Shown here piece after piece: positions 6,420 through 7,171 of a stretch of 7,171 bases of DNA. Source of the DNA: an uncultured Pseudorhodobacter sp. (GTDB lineage Bacteria; Pseudomonadota; Alphaproteobacteria; Rhodobacterales; Rhodobacteraceae); assembly GCA_945957495.1 (NCBI GenBank), contig CAMFLG010000156.1:1-7171 (forward strand), written 5' to 3'. Numbering within the stretch: position 1 is the first letter of the stretch; each line of letters starts with the position of its first letter. Made by a program: the position numbers and the translations under genes. Under the pieces are notes generated by a model. The model was not told where the DNA came from and searched no databases. It was given only the letters and a program-made list of their open reading frames with translations.

Positions 6420-7171
6420 AATGGGCCTTTGCCTCGTACAGGGTTTCGACCGAAATCGCGGTGACGCCTTTGCCTTCGGCGTATTTCTCGGTGTTGCGGC
6501 GGGCCTTGCCCCGCACGAAGAAGGGGATCTTTTTCAGCTCGTTTTCGGCATCAGAAAGCCAGATGATCGACGCGCTTTGCAGAACCGGAGCGGCCTCGGG
6601 GGGCATCGAGCCCCCGTCTGCCGCGGCCGCAGGGGCGGCTTCCGCAAGGATCGGGCGGGCGATGTGCTGGCCGCCATGGTGCGAGGCACCGGCCTCATCA
6701 TGGAATTCGAAATCGTCGCGGAACATATGCAAGAGATGTTCTTCAAGCCCCATCACCAGGGGATGCACCCAGGTATCGAAGATCACATTCGCGCCTTCCC
6801 AACCCATCTGCGGCGAATAGCGGGCGGGAAAATCCTGAACATGCACGGGGGCAGAGATCACGGCGCAGGGAATGCCAAGGCGTTTGCCGATGTGGCGTTC
6901 CATCTGAGTGCCCAGGATCAGTTCGGGTTGCAGGGCGGCGATGGCAGCCTCTACCTCAAGGTAGTCATCGCTGATCAGGGCCTCGACGCCGTAACTTTTG
7001 GCCAGGGCGCGGATCGGGCGGGCCATTTCCCGGTTGAAACAGCCAAGGCCAGCCACTTCGAACCCCATTTCTTCGCGGGCGATGCGGGCGGCGGCGGAGA
7101 CATGGGTGCCATCGCCGAATATGAAAACGCGTTTGTTGGTAAGATAGGTGCTGTCAACAGAGCGGGTCCAC
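6409..7171 (-). CDS. bchB: Light-independent protochlorophyllide reductase subunit BchB, 5' end cut off
   Basis: BchB pairs with BchN to form the heterotetramer that binds protochlorophyllide and reduces it with electrons from BchL; it resembles NifK of nitrogenase. The window holds the last 253 residues, about half of the roughly 525-residue protein. The first complete codon is at 7168-7170 (WTRSVDSTYLTNKRVFIFGD), and an ATG at 7068 is internal, not a start. Conserved stretches follow: VAGLGCFNREMARPIR, GTQMERHIGKRLGIPCAVIS, and the region ending NVIFDTWVHPLVMGLEEHL. A His-rich and then Ala/Pro/Gly-rich linker covers fragment residues 161-199. The C-terminal protochlorophyllide reductase domain (PCP_red type) covers about 202-247, with AENELKKIPFFVRGKARRNT and ETLYEAKAH. 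The aspartate in RSVDST may be the one reported as proton donor in R. capsulatus (Asp274), but I recall this only loosely. The gene ends at TGA 6409-6411, inside bchH. ChlB-like proteins of oxygenic phototrophs are excluded by context. Confidence 0.97.
   Translation of the reverse strand, partial: WTRSVDSTYLTNKRVFIFGDGTHVSAAARIAREEMGFEVAGLGCFNREMARPIRALAKSYGVEALISDDYLEVEAAIAALQPELILGTQMERHIGKRLGIPCAVISAPVHVQDFPARYSPQMGWEGANVIFDTWVHPLVMGLEEHLLHMFRDDFEFHDEAGASHHGGQHIARPILAEAAPAAAADGGSMPPEAAPVLQSASIIWLSDAENELKKIPFFVRGKARRNTEKYAEGKGVTAISVETLYEAKAHYAR
6426..6430 (-). promoter_or_regulatory. Probable ribosome binding site of bchH
   Basis: The minus strand has AAAGG six bases before the ATG at 6419, inside the last codons of bchB. 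The match is modest. It supports the ATG at 6419 as the bchH start and, with the 11-base overlap, suggests translational coupling to bchB. Confidence 0.5.

Noticed and set aside
7066..7068. ATG as a possible start of a 219-residue protein.
   Set aside because: The frame stays open upstream to the window edge, and those 34 codons encode conserved BchB sequence (STYLTNKRVFIFGD), so this Met is internal.
1..7171. PpsR/CrtJ-type operators (TGT-N12-ACA), promoters and intrinsic terminators.
   Set aside because: A partial scan by eye found near-misses such as TGT-N11-ACA at about 137-153, but no clean site and no hairpin with a T-run. The operon promoter should lie upstream of bchB, outside the window.

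Overview
The window is an internal piece of a photosynthesis gene cluster from a purple, bacteriochlorophyll a-making alphaproteobacterium. The protein sequences most resemble those I remember from Rhodobacter and other Rhodobacteraceae (R. capsulatus and R. sphaeroides BchL, BchM, BchH and LhaA). The DNA is GC-rich. I cannot name the genus, nor tell an anaerobic purple non-sulfur phototroph from an aerobic anoxygenic one.

All genes are on the minus strand, so transcription runs from high to low coordinates. The order is bchB (3' part, cut by the right edge), bchH, bchL, bchM, lhaA (5' part, cut by the left edge). This matches the bchFNBHLM-lhaA block known from Rhodobacter, which normally lies just upstream of puhA. 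Packing is extreme. bchB and bchH overlap by 11 bases, bchL and bchM share one base (TGATG), and bchM and lhaA overlap by four bases (GTGA). The only non-coding stretch is the 37 bases between bchH and bchL. There is no rRNA, tRNA, mobile element, CRISPR array or clear terminator, and no stretch over 300 bases without a gene.

The genes cover three consecutive needs of the photosynthetic membrane. BchH is the porphyrin-binding subunit of magnesium chelatase, and BchM methylates its product Mg-protoporphyrin IX. BchB and BchL are parts of dark-operative protochlorophyllide reductase, which acts later in the same pathway. LhaA is a membrane protein that helps assemble the LH1 antenna around the reaction centre. 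Enzymes for pigment synthesis and an assembly factor for pigment-protein complexes are thus co-transcribed.

I found no new biological system. The points most worth a second look are a four-cysteine motif in BchH with a spacing that differs from the one I recall for R. capsulatus, two start sites that automated callers can easily place wrongly (bchM and lhaA), and a possible 11-codon mini-ORF that ends on the bchL start codon. Very long open frames opposite the bch genes are codon-bias artefacts.
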